64,000 nt of DNA from Theropithecus gelada (GCF_003255815.1 NC_037669.1:54494982-54558981), one strand, 5' to 3'; shown: positions 36,301 to 42,720, counted from the stretch's first letter. Program-made: numbers and translations. The notes: generated from the letters alone by a model not told the origin.

Positions 36301-39300
36301 CCTTCGTCTTGCCACCCCTACATCGGATGCCAGGCTGGGACAGAGAAGGTGCTCCCAGAGGCAGCAGTGCAAAGAACACTGGCTTTGAAGTTGGACTGAT
36401 CTGATATTACCCCACAGCTCGGCCACTTACCAGCTGCATGGCCTTGGTCAGCTTATTTAACCTTTCTGAATCTCATTTGCCCAGTGCCTACACATAGCAG
36501 GTGCTTAAATATTTTTTAATTGATATGAAGATATTTACTAACAGATATGTAGAGATAATACCACCTACTTCACGACACTCTTGGGATCATGTGACAGTCT
36601 ATAGGTCAAACATCGAGAATCACAGTTGATCAAGCCTTATCATACATGCTCAAATTTTCCCTTCCATTCTTCCTACTCCAAATTGAATGTAGACATTTAG
36701 ATGTCATAGCAAAAATAATCTTTACTACATGTAGGTGCTCATCACACAGTTAATCTTCTTTATGAAGAGTAAATGAAGATCATCAGCTAACATAAAACGT
36801 CTACAACTGTCCTGGAGATAAGAAGGGAACGATGTGAGGTCAGCCAGCAGGGATCTCTACCGATTCTAAAATGAGTCTAAGACCTTCCCCTCGGAATATT
36901 CTGGGACCTGGCACAGAGAAAGATGTGTTAAAGGCTGGTAGGAGAAGGGAGCAAAGTCAACTGTGTAACCCTCAAAGTTTACAGAGCAAGGCCAGGCACA
37001 GTAGCTCATGCCTGCAATCCCAGCACTTTGGGAGGCCAAGGTGGGAGGACTGCCTAACCCCAGGAGATTGAGACCAACCTGGGCAACACAGGTAGACTCT
37101 CGTCTTTACAAAACAAAAAATCAGCCAGGCAGGCCGCGCGCAGTGGCTCACGCCTATAATCCCAGCACTTTGGGAGGCCTAGGCGGGCAGATCACAAGGT
37201 CAGGAAATTCAGACCAGACCATCCTGGCTAACACGGTGAAATCCCATCTGTACTAAAAATACAAAAAAATTAGCCGGGCATGGGAGCGTGCACCTGTAGT
37301 CCCAGTTGCTGGGGAGGCTGAGGCAGGAGAATGGTGTAAACCCAGGAGGCGGAGCTTGCAGTGAGCCAAGATCGCACCACTGCACTCCAGCCTGGGTGAC
37401 AGAGCAAGACTCTGTCTCAAAAGTAAAATAAAGGCCGGGCGCGGTGGCTCAAGACTGTAATCCCAGCACTTTGGGAGGCCAAGATGGGCAGATCACGAGG
37501 TCAGGAGATCGAGACCATCCTGGCTAACACAGTGAAACCCCGTCTCTACTAAAAAATACAAAAAACTAGCCGGATGTGGTGGCGGGCGCCTGTAGTCCCA
37601 GCTATTTGGGAGGCTGAGGCAGGAGAATGGCGTAAACCTGGGAGGCAGAGCTTGCACTGAGCTGAGATCCGGCCACTGCACTCCAGCCTGGGGGACAGAG
37701 CGAGACTCCATCTCAAAAAAAATAAAAAATAAAAAATAAAATAAAATAAAATAAATAAATGAGCCAGGCAGGGTTACACATGCCTGTAGTTCCAGCTACT
37801 TGAGAGGCTGAGGCAGGAGGATCGCTTGAGCCCAGGAAGTTGAGCTGCAGTGAGCTATGATCATGGCAGTGCACTCAGGCCTGGGTGACAGAGCAAGACC
37901 CTGTTTTTAAAAAAAAAAAAAAAAAAAAAAAAGTTTACAGAGCCAACACAGGAGAGTGGTGGGAGGACTCTAGAAGGACCTGAAGACGAACATGCTTTTT
38001 GTGAGAACTCCTCGGCTGTGCTTGCTGAAGGACTTAGGACCAGGACAAACAAGTTCACAGATGACTGCAGAGCAAGGGAGGAAGAGGTACAGATGAAGGT
38101 GGAAGGTAAGAGGTGTTCTGTAATTCCTCAAAATGAATCAAGTACTGTACACTTGGTTTTTAAACTGACAAACATATGCTCCAGGAAGAGACCTCAGCAG
38201 TCCTAGAGATGGACAATCAGGATAATATAAAAATCTTCGGCCGGGCGCAGTGGCTCACGCCTGTAATCCCAGCACTTTGGGAGGCCGAGACGGGCGGATC
38301 ACGAGGTCAGGAGATCCAGACCATCCTGGCTAACACAGTGAAACCCCGTCTCTACTAAAAAATACAAAAAACTAGCCCGGCGTGGTGGCGGGCGCCTGTA
38401 GTCCCAGCTACTCGGGAGGCTGAGGCAGGAGAATGGCATAAACCCGGGAGGCGGAGCTTGCAGTGAGCTGAGATCCGGCCACTGCACTCCAGCCTGGGCG
38501 ACAGAGCGAGACGCCATCTCAAAAAAAAAAAAAAAATCTTCAAAAGAGTGATGTTTCTACAATGCAATTTCCTTTTCTGTGTAGAGCCTTGTATAAATTC
38601 TAATTGCTTAGAAGACAATGCAGCTGGTACAGTGGCTCATGCCTCTAATTCCAGTGCTTTGGGAGGACAAGGTGAGAGGACAGCTTGAGCCCAGGAGTTT
38701 GAGACCAGCCTGGGCGACAGAGCGAGACCTTCACCTCTATAAAAAAAAAAAAAAATTTTTTTTTTTTTTTTTTTTTTGAGACTGAGTCTTGCTCTGTCGC
38801 CCAGGCTGGAGTACAGTGGCTTGATCTTGGCTTACTGCAAGCTCTGCCTCCCAGGTTCATGCCATTGTCCTGCCTCAGCCTCCCAAGTGGCCGGGACTAC
38901 AGGCACCTGCCACCACACCCAGCTAATTATTTTTTGTATTTTTAGTAGAGACGGGGTTTCACTGTGTTAGCCAGGGGTGGTCTCGATCTCCTGACCTCAT
39001 GATCCGCCCGCCTTGACCTCCCAAAGTGCTGGGATTACAGGCGTGAGCCACTGCACCCGGCCCCAAAAAAATTTTTTTAATCTGCAGGGTGTGGTGGCAC
39101 ATGCCCATATTCTCACCTATTTAAGAAGACTGTTTGACCCCAGGAGTTCGAGGCTACAGTGAACCATGATTGTGCCACTGCACTCCAGCCAGATAGTTTC
39201 AAAAAAATAAAATAAGTTTTTAAAAAAAGAATACAATTGGCCAGGCCTGGTGGCTCACACCTGTAATCCCAGCACTTTGGGAGGCTGAGACAGGCAGACC

Positions 39301-41697
39301 ACTTGAGGTCAGGAGTTCGAGACCAGCCTGGCCAACCAGGCGAAACCCTATCTCCACTAAAAATACAAAGATTAGCTGGGCATGGGCACACTTGTAGTCC
39401 CAGCTACTTGGAAGGCTGAGGCAGGAGAACTGTTTGAACCCAGGAGGTGGAGGTTGCAGTTAGCAGAGATCACGCCACTGCACTCTATCTTGGGTGATAC
39501 AGTAAGACTCTGTCTCAAAAAAAAAAAAAAAAAAAAAAAAACAAAGAATACAATTCTAAGGGAATTGTCCCTTAGAATAAAATCCATTGCCCTTAGGATA
39601 AAATCCAAATTCCCTTGGCTACTAAAACCTTGCTGCAGTCTGCCCCCTACCTCGCTCTCCAGCCTCCTGGGCTCACTGCTCAATCATACCACATTGTAGG
39701 CAGTCATGTGACCATCCCTCCAGTCCTCCCACCAGACTGCTCCCTAGAAGCTCATCACTCCCAGACCCAACAGTGCTTGGCATGCAATAACCCTCAAGCG
39801 CTTATATTGAAACCATTAAATTGGGTTCTTGCAAAACAAGGCTCCTTTAGCCTTAATGAGAGAAAGGTGGGTCCATCCTACAATCAGACCCACCCAGATT
39901 AGAGACCACATCCTCAAACCCGAGTTCCAGATCTTTAGGACAGCCAGGGATTCAGCACACCTGAAAGACTATGTAAAATAAATTTCCTGCCTCTCCCAGT
40001 ACCAGGTTTCACTCTATCTATAAATTGTCAGTGAAGCTAAATTTAATCAATTGGTATTATTTTATGCTGTACCCAAGTCTACTGAAACTGTATCAAGAAG
40101 GAGCAAAGTCCCATACTTACCTGATTTGAGACAAATTCAGCATTCCTACGCTAGAGACAGGGCTTTTCAACTCACCATTATTTGTGAATTTAAAAAGAAA
40201 AAATCCACGCACCCACACAAAAGTTCAGACAGTGAGGTCCACAATGAAAAAACCAGGGACACTTAGCCTATGAGTCCCCAAAACAAAGTGAAATACAGCC
40301 TCCTTTCTCAGCTACACAAAAGAAACCACCAAGGCTAGGCTTAAAACCAAACCCATATTCCTTAGGGCCTGTTTTAATTGCTTTTGTAAAATAATTTTCT
40401 CTAGAGGCAGCCCGTCTCATCCCAAATAAAACTGTTTCTCCATTCTCCTCCACAGGCAGAACCTCTCACTTCTTAAGATCCAGAGCTTCAAAACCTAGGA
40501 TGCAAACTCTAAGGGGAAAGTGATCTGTTTTGTTAGTAAAGAATCCCAAACACCTAGAACATTGCCCGGCACAAACTAAACCTTCAACACATACTTGTTG
40601 TGTTGATTGAGTAGATGAGCTAAATGTATCTTCTCTGTGAAGCACTCCTTGGTCTGCTCCAAGTACTTATGAAACCCTCTTGCATGTTTCCATTAGGGAA
40701 CTAACAATTTAACCTCAAAAAAAAAAAAAACTAGCACCACCAAGCAAAACCCCAACATGCTGGAAACCATGACTTTGGAAGAGAGCTACACCAAGAACCA
40801 CAATTCTTGGTTCTGTGATTCAGAGTGGTTCAAAGCACGAGGACACACAATCCCTTAAACTGACAACTAAAATAAATACATCCTTCTCTTGAACACATAA
40901 TCCACCTTCTACTGCAGTGATTCTCCAAGGGGGCTGCACGTTTACAATAACCTGGGGAGCACTGAAAAATCTGGAAGCCCAGACCACACCTCAGACCAAC
41001 AAATCAGTTTCTCTGGGGTAGGAGGTAGGCCCAAGTATTTTAAAGCTTTCCAAGTAGTTCCAAAGTGCTGCCGAATTTGAAAACTACCTCTCTACTTAAC
41101 TTCAGGCCACGCCCCTGGAAGACTGCTTGGTCTTCGAGTTGGGTGGAGCGGACTTCTAGGAAGATCCTCCAGACCTTCAAGAATGTGATGTTTTACAGTC
41201 TCCTTCCATCAAAATTCCCATCCCCAACCTCTCAAGCCATGTGGAAGCGGTTTCACAGATTGCAAAGCGTGGCAGCCACCTACCTTAAGGCTGCAGGCTT
41301 CCTCCTCTAGAGAAGCCATTTCTTCTAAAGAGGCGTTGGCAGGACGCAGAGGGGATCCCCCTGAAGACAGGAACCCCCCAGTGCTTCGAATCAGGCAGCC
41401 TTTGGAGGCGGTCCCGCCCACACCTGGGCCCAAGAAATAGGGGGGGGAGGAGGAGGAGGAGTTATTTCTGCGGCGGGATGAGCCCCAGGATAACCTCCGC
41501 GAGCAAGCCACATCGTCCTCCTTCTGGGCTTTCAGGCGCTTGGGGGTGCCGGGCCCTCCAGAACGCGATGCAGACCTCTGAGCTGGCTGGCTGGAGGGGG
41601 CCACATCACAGGGCTCCCGGAGGCAGCTGCGCTTGCTGGGACACCCTTCCGACGTGCTGCTCCAGTTGTGCTTGACCTTGCCCCGCTCGGACGCCAT
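3485..41697 (-). CDS. TATDN2: TATDN2, TatD-family metal-dependent nuclease, complete spliced coding region
   Basis: The CDS joins six exons on the minus strand: 41697-41284, 29870-29337, 12733-11849, 6176-6049, 4231-4048 and 3625-3485. All introns have GT-AG ends, and the total of 2286 nt gives 761 codons plus TAA, the length I recall for human TATDN2. Residues 1 to about 490 are Ser/Arg/Glu-rich and look disordered. The C-terminal third is a TatD TIM-barrel hydrolase. Expected metal ligands are all visible: the HxH motif in DTHCHLD (H499, H501), E593 in GEMGLDY, H630 in VIHCRE, H655 in HCFTGS and D707 in ETDAPY. TatD proteins are Mg-dependent DNases/RNases; human TATDN2 has been reported as a nuclease acting on R-loops. 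The ATG at 41697 is the first in its exon. Identification rests on recognising the protein; the reading frame is open throughout. Confidence 0.97.
4048..4231 (-). CDS. TATDN2: TATDN2 fifth coding exon (codons 654-715)
   Basis: The acceptor is CCCCAG/GCATTGC and the donor CGCCAG/GTAAGG. The 184 nt complete the split Arg codon and encode HCFTGSYPV (H655) and IIVETDAPYF (D707), the last metal ligand and the TatD signature. It ends in phase 0. Confidence 0.96.
4232..5627. other. TATDN2 intron, mostly non-repeat sequence
   Basis: Intron between the fourth and fifth coding exons. No Alu up to 5628 and no convincing coding or RNA gene seen; ORFs here are short with no recognisable protein. Confidence 0.5.
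5628..5922 (+). mobile_element. Alu (AluS-like)
   Basis: Full Alu with flanking GTGTATA repeats (5621-5627, and just after the tail). Confidence 0.93.
6049..6176 (-). CDS. TATDN2: TATDN2 fourth coding exon (codons 612-654)
   Basis: The acceptor is ACCTAG-type (CTAG/GTATTTG) and the donor CATAG/GTTAG. The 128 nt start in phase 0 and end after two bases of an Arg codon. It encodes VFERQLQL, the metal ligand H630 in VIHCREADED, and PPDYKIH. Confidence 0.96.
6290..6500 (-). mobile_element. MIR relic
   Basis: Diverged match to the reverse MIR consensus: a CCTCACAACCACCCTGAGG core and then TTGAACCCTGGCAGTC at the far end. Confidence 0.65.
6730..7035 (+). mobile_element. AluY-like
   Basis: Full Alu with a long A-tail. 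AAGAAACAAA-type target duplication on both sides. Confidence 0.94.
7067..7367 (-). mobile_element. Alu, tail-to-tail with the previous element
   Basis: Reverse-complement Alu starting with a T-tract about 31 bp after the A-tail of the preceding Alu. Confidence 0.93.
7554..7838 (+). mobile_element. Alu (AluS-like)
   Basis: Full Alu with flanking TATTAATTCA / GATTAATTCA. Confidence 0.92.
7840..9238. other. TATDN2 intron, AT-rich unassigned sequence
   Basis: No Alu. A 78-codon ORF at 8485-8721 has no recognisable homology. A short direct repeat of CCTTGCAATTTT is seen at 8525-8560. No gene supported. Confidence 0.45.
9239..9376 (-). mobile_element. free left Alu monomer (FLAM-like)
   Basis: Only the left arm and an A-rich tail in reverse complement; no right arm. 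Confidence 0.75.
9818..10118 (-). mobile_element. Alu (old, AluJ/S-like)
   Basis: Reverse-complement Alu with an expanded, interrupted T-run at 9970-10001. Confidence 0.88.
10119..10250 (-). mobile_element. Alu left-arm fragment
   Basis: Reverse left arm lacking its 5' head; it ends at CAGATGTGATCC, where plus-strand right arms begin. Confidence 0.8.
10254..10765 (+). mobile_element. three consecutive Alu right arms
   Basis: Three right monomers follow one another (about 10254-10428, 10428-10591, 10592-10765). Each begins near ATTAGCC/ATTAGG and ends in a short A-run; no left arm lies between them. Confidence 0.8.
10841..11152 (+). mobile_element. Alu (diverged 5' part)
   Basis: Full-length Alu flanked by AATATTAACAG on both sides. 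Confidence 0.9.
11270..11550 (+). mobile_element. Alu (AluS-like)
   Basis: Alu with a small internal deletion, preceded by a 20-A run at 11247-11266. Confidence 0.9.
11849..12733 (-). CDS. TATDN2: TATDN2 third coding exon (codons 317-611)
   Basis: The acceptor is CTGCAG/CATAAAG and the donor is CACAAG/GTAAC. The 885 nt are in phase 0 at both ends, making this the largest coding exon. It carries the Tyr/Ser/Pro-rich linker and the start of the TatD domain, including the first metal-binding motif DTHCHLD (H499 and H501) and GEMGLDY (E593) near its 3' end. Confidence 0.96.
13143..13427 (-). mobile_element. Alu (AluJ-like)
   Basis: Reverse-complement old Alu in the large TATDN2 intron. Confidence 0.9.
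13440..13965 (+). mobile_element. MLT1-like (MaLR) LTR relic
   Basis: Diverged resemblance to MLT1-type LTRs: the CCAACAGAATGCAACAGAAG block, the CATCTCAGATGTCCAGCCC block and the final TTTTAAGCTACTAG. No coding capacity. Confidence 0.55.
14085..14265 (+). mobile_element. MER5A-like hAT element
   Basis: CATCACCTGGGAAGCATTT with later ATTGTGATTCAATAGGTCC resembles the MER5A core. Non-autonomous; no ORF expected. Confidence 0.6.
14266..14902. other. unassigned AT-rich TATDN2 intron
   Basis: No gene or clear repeat recognised between the MER5A-like element and the L1 target site. Confidence 0.45.
15260..15582 (-). mobile_element. AluY inserted in L1 ORF2
   Basis: Target duplication CATGAACTCATTCTTTT at 15243-15259 and from 15583. 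The T-tract is about 47 bases long. The middle shows GGCTAGTTTTTT, an Old World monkey-type change. Confidence 0.96.
18572..18872 (-). mobile_element. AluY (Old World monkey type) inserted in L1 ORF2
   Basis: Target duplication GAGTGAGTTTCTT at 18559-18571 and 18873-18885. It has both CCGGATCTC and GGCTAGTTTTTT changes seen in cercopithecoid AluY. Confidence 0.96.
19690..20676 (-). pseudogene. L1 ORF1 (RNA-binding protein), broken
   Basis: ORF1 begins at ATG 20676 (MGRNQSRKAENS) and ends near 19690. In-frame stops or shifts interrupt it: one near 20449, at the end of the first open segment (20844-20449), and more before the next open segment (20220-19690). That segment still encodes the RRM and C-terminal region (FTDKQMLRDFVTT). 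Function is lost in this copy. Confidence 0.9.
21011..21650. other. unassigned intron sequence
   Basis: Intron of TATDN2 between the L1 and the next Alu. No gene or repeat recognised. Confidence 0.45.
21651..21947 (+). mobile_element. Alu (AluS/J-like)
   Basis: Full Alu; target duplication AGACTGCCTT at 21641-21650 and 21948-21957. Confidence 0.94.
21985..22385 (-). mobile_element. MIR relic split by a DNA transposon
   Basis: ATTTATTGAGCACCTACTGG at the left and CATTTTACACACAGGAAGAAAC with GATTTAAACCC at the right are the two parts of a reverse MIR. The middle (about 22045-22250) is a different repeat. Confidence 0.65.
22045..22250 (+). mobile_element. hAT-type DNA transposon relic
   Basis: TGTAAATAAAGTTTTATTGG, then TGTCTATGGCCATTTTCACG and GCAACAGAGGCTGTA match a common hAT (Charlie-like) end that I recognise. 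Exact family not assigned. Confidence 0.55.
22777..22919 (+). repeat. copy 1 of a 143-bp direct duplication
   Basis: Starts ATGATTATCAGCCAAGG and ends CAGATGAAA. The second copy is 585 bp downstream, with about five mismatches. Confidence 0.95.
23062..23111 (+). mobile_element. Alu 3'-end fragment
   Basis: About 50 bp of Alu right-arm end (GCAATGAGCTATGATCATGC onward) without the rest of the element. Confidence 0.75.
23114..23361 (-). mobile_element. AluY, truncated at its 5' end
   Basis: Reverse-complement Alu that stops at CCGCCCGTCT, missing about 45 bp of its head. The break falls exactly at the start of duplication copy 2. Confidence 0.9.
23362..23504 (+). repeat. copy 2 of the 143-bp direct duplication
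   Basis: Same sequence as 22777-22919 with about five substitutions, no indels. The flanks differ completely. Confidence 0.95.
23655..23947 (-). mobile_element. Alu (AluS-like)
   Basis: Reverse-complement Alu preceded by a long T-rich stretch containing (GTTTT)n at 23592-23615. Confidence 0.92.
23962..24003 (+). mobile_element. Alu 5'-end fragment
   Basis: The first about 42 bp of an Alu (GGCTGGGCGTGGGGCTCATG...), broken off after CCAGCACTTTT. Confidence 0.75.
24424..24718 (+). mobile_element. Alu (AluS-like)
   Basis: Alu in the HAL1-like element, followed by a (TA)n microsatellite at 24719-24736. Confidence 0.92.
24801..25097 (+). mobile_element. Alu (AluS-like)
   Basis: Full Alu; CCAGAAG at each side as target duplication. 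Confidence 0.92.
25212..27588 (+). pseudogene. NFYB processed pseudogene
   Basis: Intronless copy of the NF-YB mRNA (histone-fold B subunit of the CCAAT-binding factor). The reading starts at ATG 25328 (MTMDGDSSTTDASQLG). A 2-bp deletion near 25590 shifts the frame inside the histone fold, a Tyr codon near 25712 is now TAG, and the normal stop after QQIQFS has become CGA, adding RSEEMMEWGV. A long 3'UTR-like stretch follows to an A-run at about 27582-27589. Target duplication AAAGGCAATCTC lies at about 25200-25211 and 27589-27600. The DNA on both sides is one HAL1-like element. It is on the opposite strand to the host gene TATDN2 and no promoter is evident. Confidence 0.95.
27589..28120 (+). 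mobile_element. HAL1-like element, right part
   Basis: Continues the ORF1-like reading after the NFYB insertion (FLKKLLEKVFHQNVRVNQG), then an AAAAAA run and a 3' region (GACCATATTGAGAAGG...). The 113-codon ORF at 27754-28095 is part of this relic, not a gene. Confidence 0.65.
28365..28659 (+). mobile_element. Alu (AluS-like)
   Basis: Full Alu with target duplication AAGATGGA(G/A)GAATGC on both sides. Confidence 0.93.
28660..29336. other. TATDN2 intron next to the second coding exon
   Basis: No Alu. Possible old LTR-like bits (about 28735-28870) but too diverged to name. A 16-A run at 29130-29145. Confidence 0.4.
29337..29870 (-). CDS. TATDN2: TATDN2 second coding exon (codons 139-316)
   Basis: The acceptor follows a T-rich tract (TTTCCAG/GTTGAT) and the donor is CAAAAG/GTGAGT. 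The 534 nt are in phase 0 at both ends. It encodes the charged linker, including KRKRDRLRDQ (a possible nuclear localisation signal) and a short degenerate in-frame repeat built on EGPAR/EGPAK, seen in the DNA as GGCTG-type units at 29571, 29592 and 29610. Confidence 0.96.
29871..30716. other. unassigned TATDN2 intron
   Basis: No repeat or gene recognised; the ORF at 30320-30589 (89 codons) has no known match. Confidence 0.45.
30717..30840 (+). mobile_element. Alu left arm
   Basis: Left monomer ending in CTATAAAAACACG, directly joined to a second full Alu. Confidence 0.85.
30841..31150 (+). mobile_element. Alu (AluS-like)
   Basis: Full Alu joined head-to-tail to the preceding left arm; it has an 8-bp internal repeat (ATCCCAATCCCAA). 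Confidence 0.9.
31255..31724 (+). mobile_element. trimeric Alu (left-right-right)
   Basis: A normal dimer (31255-31551) followed by a second right arm (31552-31720). One target duplication, TTAGGCTCT (31246-31254 and 31725-31733), encloses all three arms, so it entered as one unit. Confidence 0.9.
31874..32150 (+). mobile_element. Alu (AluY-like), tail-less
   Basis: Alu without a poly(A) tail; flanks AAAGAATCTCAAACCT and AAAGAATCATAAACCT are the diverged target duplication. Confidence 0.9.
32399..32689 (-). mobile_element. AluY (Old World monkey type)
   Basis: Reverse AluY with GGCTAGTTTTTGGTAC and CACCGGGTTAGCC. It lies at the 3' end of an older reverse Alu. Confidence 0.92.
32690..32956 (-). 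mobile_element. Alu split by the preceding AluY
   Basis: Reverse Alu with its 3' end replaced by the insertion; CTGTTTTCTTT on the outer edges (32368 region and 32954) marks the older target duplication. Confidence 0.85.
33019..33291 (-). mobile_element. Alu (old)
   Basis: Reverse Alu with internal deletions, preceded by a TATATATATA tract at 33000-33012. Confidence 0.9.
33440..33660 (+). mobile_element. possible L2 relic
   Basis: C/T-rich TCAAGGCCCAATCTC-type text resembles the L2 3' end. Highly diverged. Confidence 0.4.
33745..33822 (-). mobile_element. MIR fragment
   Basis: AGCACTTACTCTGTGCCAGC and CACGGTTCTAGA match the MIR 3' end in reverse. Confidence 0.55.
33830..34135 (+). mobile_element. 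Alu (AluJ-like)
   Basis: Full old Alu with tail ending in AATAACAACAACA. Confidence 0.9.
34352..34638 (-). mobile_element. Alu
   Basis: Reverse-complement Alu flanked by CTGGAGTTGTT / CTGGAGTCATT. Confidence 0.9.
34840..34935 (-). mobile_element. MIR fragment
   Basis: TTTTACAGAAAGTGAAACTG then AGTGGCAGAACCAGGATTC match reverse MIR. Confidence 0.65.
34977..35250 (+). mobile_element. Alu (AluJ-like)
   Basis: Full Alu whose tail has turned into a purine tract. Confidence 0.9.
35248..35334 (+). repeat. pure purine (GGGGA/GGA)n tract
   Basis: About 85 bases of almost only A and G after the Alu. On the minus-strand TATDN2 pre-mRNA this is a polypyrimidine tract. Confidence 0.9.
35690..36110 (+). 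mobile_element. L2 3'-end relic
   Basis: AACCCTTCCAGGGCTCC, then TCTAGCCTCATCTCCCACC and later CAGTGTCACCTCTTC GAGGACCTTCCTGA-type blocks in the usual L2 order. Confidence 0.65.
36375..36520 (+). mobile_element. MIR relic
   Basis: GGCCACTTACCAGCTGCATG, CCTTGGTCAGCTTATTTAAC and AGCAGGTGCTTAAATA follow MIR order with an internal deletion. Confidence 0.75.
36521..36988. other. unassigned TATDN2 intron
   Basis: No gene recognised. Positions about 36975-36988 carry the left copy of target duplication AAAGTTTACAGAGC of the next Alu nest. Confidence 0.45.
37130..37432 (+). mobile_element. AluY nested in an older Alu
   Basis: Full Alu starting GCCGCGCGCAGTGG, target duplication GCCAGGCAG. Confidence 0.92.
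37433..37761 (+). mobile_element. AluY (Old World monkey type), nested
   Basis: Carries AAAAAACTAGCCGG and GAGATCCGGCCACTGC and a long AAAAT-type tail. It follows the A-tail of the previous AluY. Confidence 0.93.
38239..38537 (+). mobile_element. AluY (Old World monkey type)
   Basis: AAAAAACTAGCCCGG and GAGATCCGGCCACTGC; target duplication AAAAATCTTC on both sides. Low divergence. Confidence 0.95.
38621..39215 (+). mobile_element. old Alu split by an inverted AluY
   Basis: Left arm at 38621-38756 and right arm at about 39075-39215, both plus strand, separated by a reverse AluY. Confidence 0.85.
38757..39064 (-). mobile_element. AluY inserted in the above Alu
   Basis: Reverse-complement AluY; AAAAAATTTTTTT on both edges. 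Confidence 0.92.
39238..39541 (+). mobile_element. Alu (AluS-like)
   Basis: Full Alu; AAAGAATACAATT at both ends. Confidence 0.94.
39580..39790 (+). mobile_element. L2 3'-end relic
   Basis: AGGATAAAATCCAAATTCCC, CTTGCTGCAGTCTGCCCCC and CTCTCCAGCCTC are L2-type blocks. Confidence 0.6.
39791..40915. other. unassigned TATDN2 intron
   Basis: No Alu. A possible L2 bit near 40560-40690. No gene recognised. Confidence 0.4.
40918..41092 (+). mobile_element. MER5A-like hAT element
   Basis: CAGTGATTCTCCAAGGGGG, CCTGGGGAGCACTGAAAAA and CAGACCACACCTCAGACCAA are MER5A-type blocks; ends in GAATTTGAAAACTACC. Confidence 0.75.
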
Positions 41698-41703
41698 GGG
41701 CAC
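41284..41703 (-). CDS. TATDN2: TATDN2 first coding exon (codons 1-138)
   Basis: The acceptor is TTGCAG followed by GTGCCC and then the ATG at 41697-41695, so six bases of 5'UTR lie in this exon. The donor is CTTAAG/GTAGG at 41284. The encoded segment starts MASERGKVKHNW and is rich in Ser and Arg, with a run of five serines and an acidic end (SLEEEACSLK). It ends in phase 0. The 5'UTR exon upstream must lie in or near the CpG island, but I could not place its donor. Confidence 0.95.
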
Positions 41704-41911
41704 CTGCAAGGTACAGGGGGCCTGGATTACAACACCACCCTTCCTGGCGGTCCCACGTCAGATTCCCACCGCCCCCCCCCGCCCCGCCCAGGGGGAGGGC
41801 AAGACACAAGGGCAGAGCCACAGGCTAGCCTCACTGACCTTTCCCTCTTCTTTCCACTGCCCATCACAGTTCTCAAGGTTTCAGAAATGCCAAACCCAGT
41901 CGGAGAAGTCA

Positions 41912-42109
41912 AAGCGATCCAAAATTTACTAAAGGCTTCCGTTGGTTTCCAAGTCCACAACGTGCTTTTGAGATCACGAAGCGCTTCACTTTGCACAGCC
42001 CTACTTCGAGGATGCCTAAGCGCTTCCGGGGCTACAAAGCGCTTTGATCAGTTTGCAATATAAAGCCCTTCAGAACTGTAAAAGCGCTTCAGAAGACCAC
42101 ATGGCGCTT
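41912..42109. repeat. cluster of AAGCGCTT-like palindromes near the TATDN2 promoter
   Basis: Exact AAGCGCTT at 41979, 42018, 42037 and 42082; one- or two-mismatch forms at 42063 (AAGCCCTT) and 42102 (TGGCGCTT), and weaker ones at 41912, 41932 and 41962. Many spacings are 17-20 bp or about twice that. It could be a decayed minisatellite or a set of protein-binding sites. Confidence 0.75.
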
Positions 42110-42129
42110 CAAGAACCACACATGGCTGC

Positions 42130-42720
42130 CCCACCGGCAGCCCTGGGGCCAGGCGCTCAGTCCCTAGGCCAGGGTCAGACTGGGCGCCGCAGCCCGCCCT
42201 GCTCCTGCGGCCCGACCAGACCCGGGCCGGAAGGGGCCCGAGCGGCCCCCTTGGGAGCTGGCAGCGCCCCCGTCCGCCAACTCAGGACGCCCCCGGCCGG
42301 CTGCCGCCGCTGTCCCGCCGGGCAGCCTGCCGCCTGCCCCAGCCCTACAACCCCGCCCCACCCGGCCTCCGCCCGAGCTGCGACCACTCAGGCCTCCGTG
42401 GCGCCCGCCCTCCGGAACGAGACCTGCGGCCCGCAGGCCGCAGAGCGGCAGGGGCGGGGCCTGCGCCAAACGGAAGGCGCCCATTGCTCGACCCGGCAAG
42501 GGGCGGGACTCCGAGCAAGACGGAGCCCGTCTCGTAGCCAAGCGGCTTAGAGTCGGGACGGTACGCCTTAGGAAGCTCGTCCATTGGTCAGAAGCCAGAT
42601 GGGGCGGAGCCACTCACGTGGGCTTGAACAGCGGGAAGCTGAGGCCAGCCAACTGTGCAGGCAGGCAGCGTCCGTGGACGCGCTTAAGTTAACGCCGTTC
42701 CCCTCAGCGTCGGCCCCTGT
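42130..42720 (-). promoter_or_regulatory. TATDN2: CpG-island promoter of TATDN2
   Basis: GC-rich, CpG-dense block just upstream of the first coding exon. It has GC boxes (GGGGCGGGGC at 42451, GGGCGGGAC at 42501, GGGGCGGAG at 42601), a CCAAT box on the minus strand (42583-42587 as ATTGG) and an E-box CACGTG at 42615-42620. No TATA box is seen. Transcription start and first non-coding exon could not be placed. The long ORFs on both strands here are composition artefacts. Confidence 0.85.

Larger units (their letters stand above)
36989..37933 (+). mobile_element. three-level Alu nest
   Basis: An outer Alu is split into 36989-37129 and 37762-37933; its target duplication AAAGTTTACAGAGC recurs just after its A-tail. 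Between the halves are two younger, same-strand Alus, with AGCCAGGCAG at both edges of the nested insert. Confidence 0.92.

Noticed and set aside
36989..37933. CRISPR-like regular repeats
   Set aside because: Repeated words come from successive same-strand Alus; the repeats are about 300 bp long and the DNA is primate.
41695..41709. Upstream in-frame start for TATDN2 (MQVPMASERG)
   Set aside because: The codon is TTG and lies across the splice acceptor TTGCAG; ATG 41697 is the first start in the exon and matches the known N-terminus.
42044..42613. Overlapping ORFs of 149-168 codons on both strands in the CpG island
   Set aside because: GC-rich composition removes stops by chance; the proteins are Pro/Ala/Gly/Arg-rich with no recognisable domain, and the block has promoter features.
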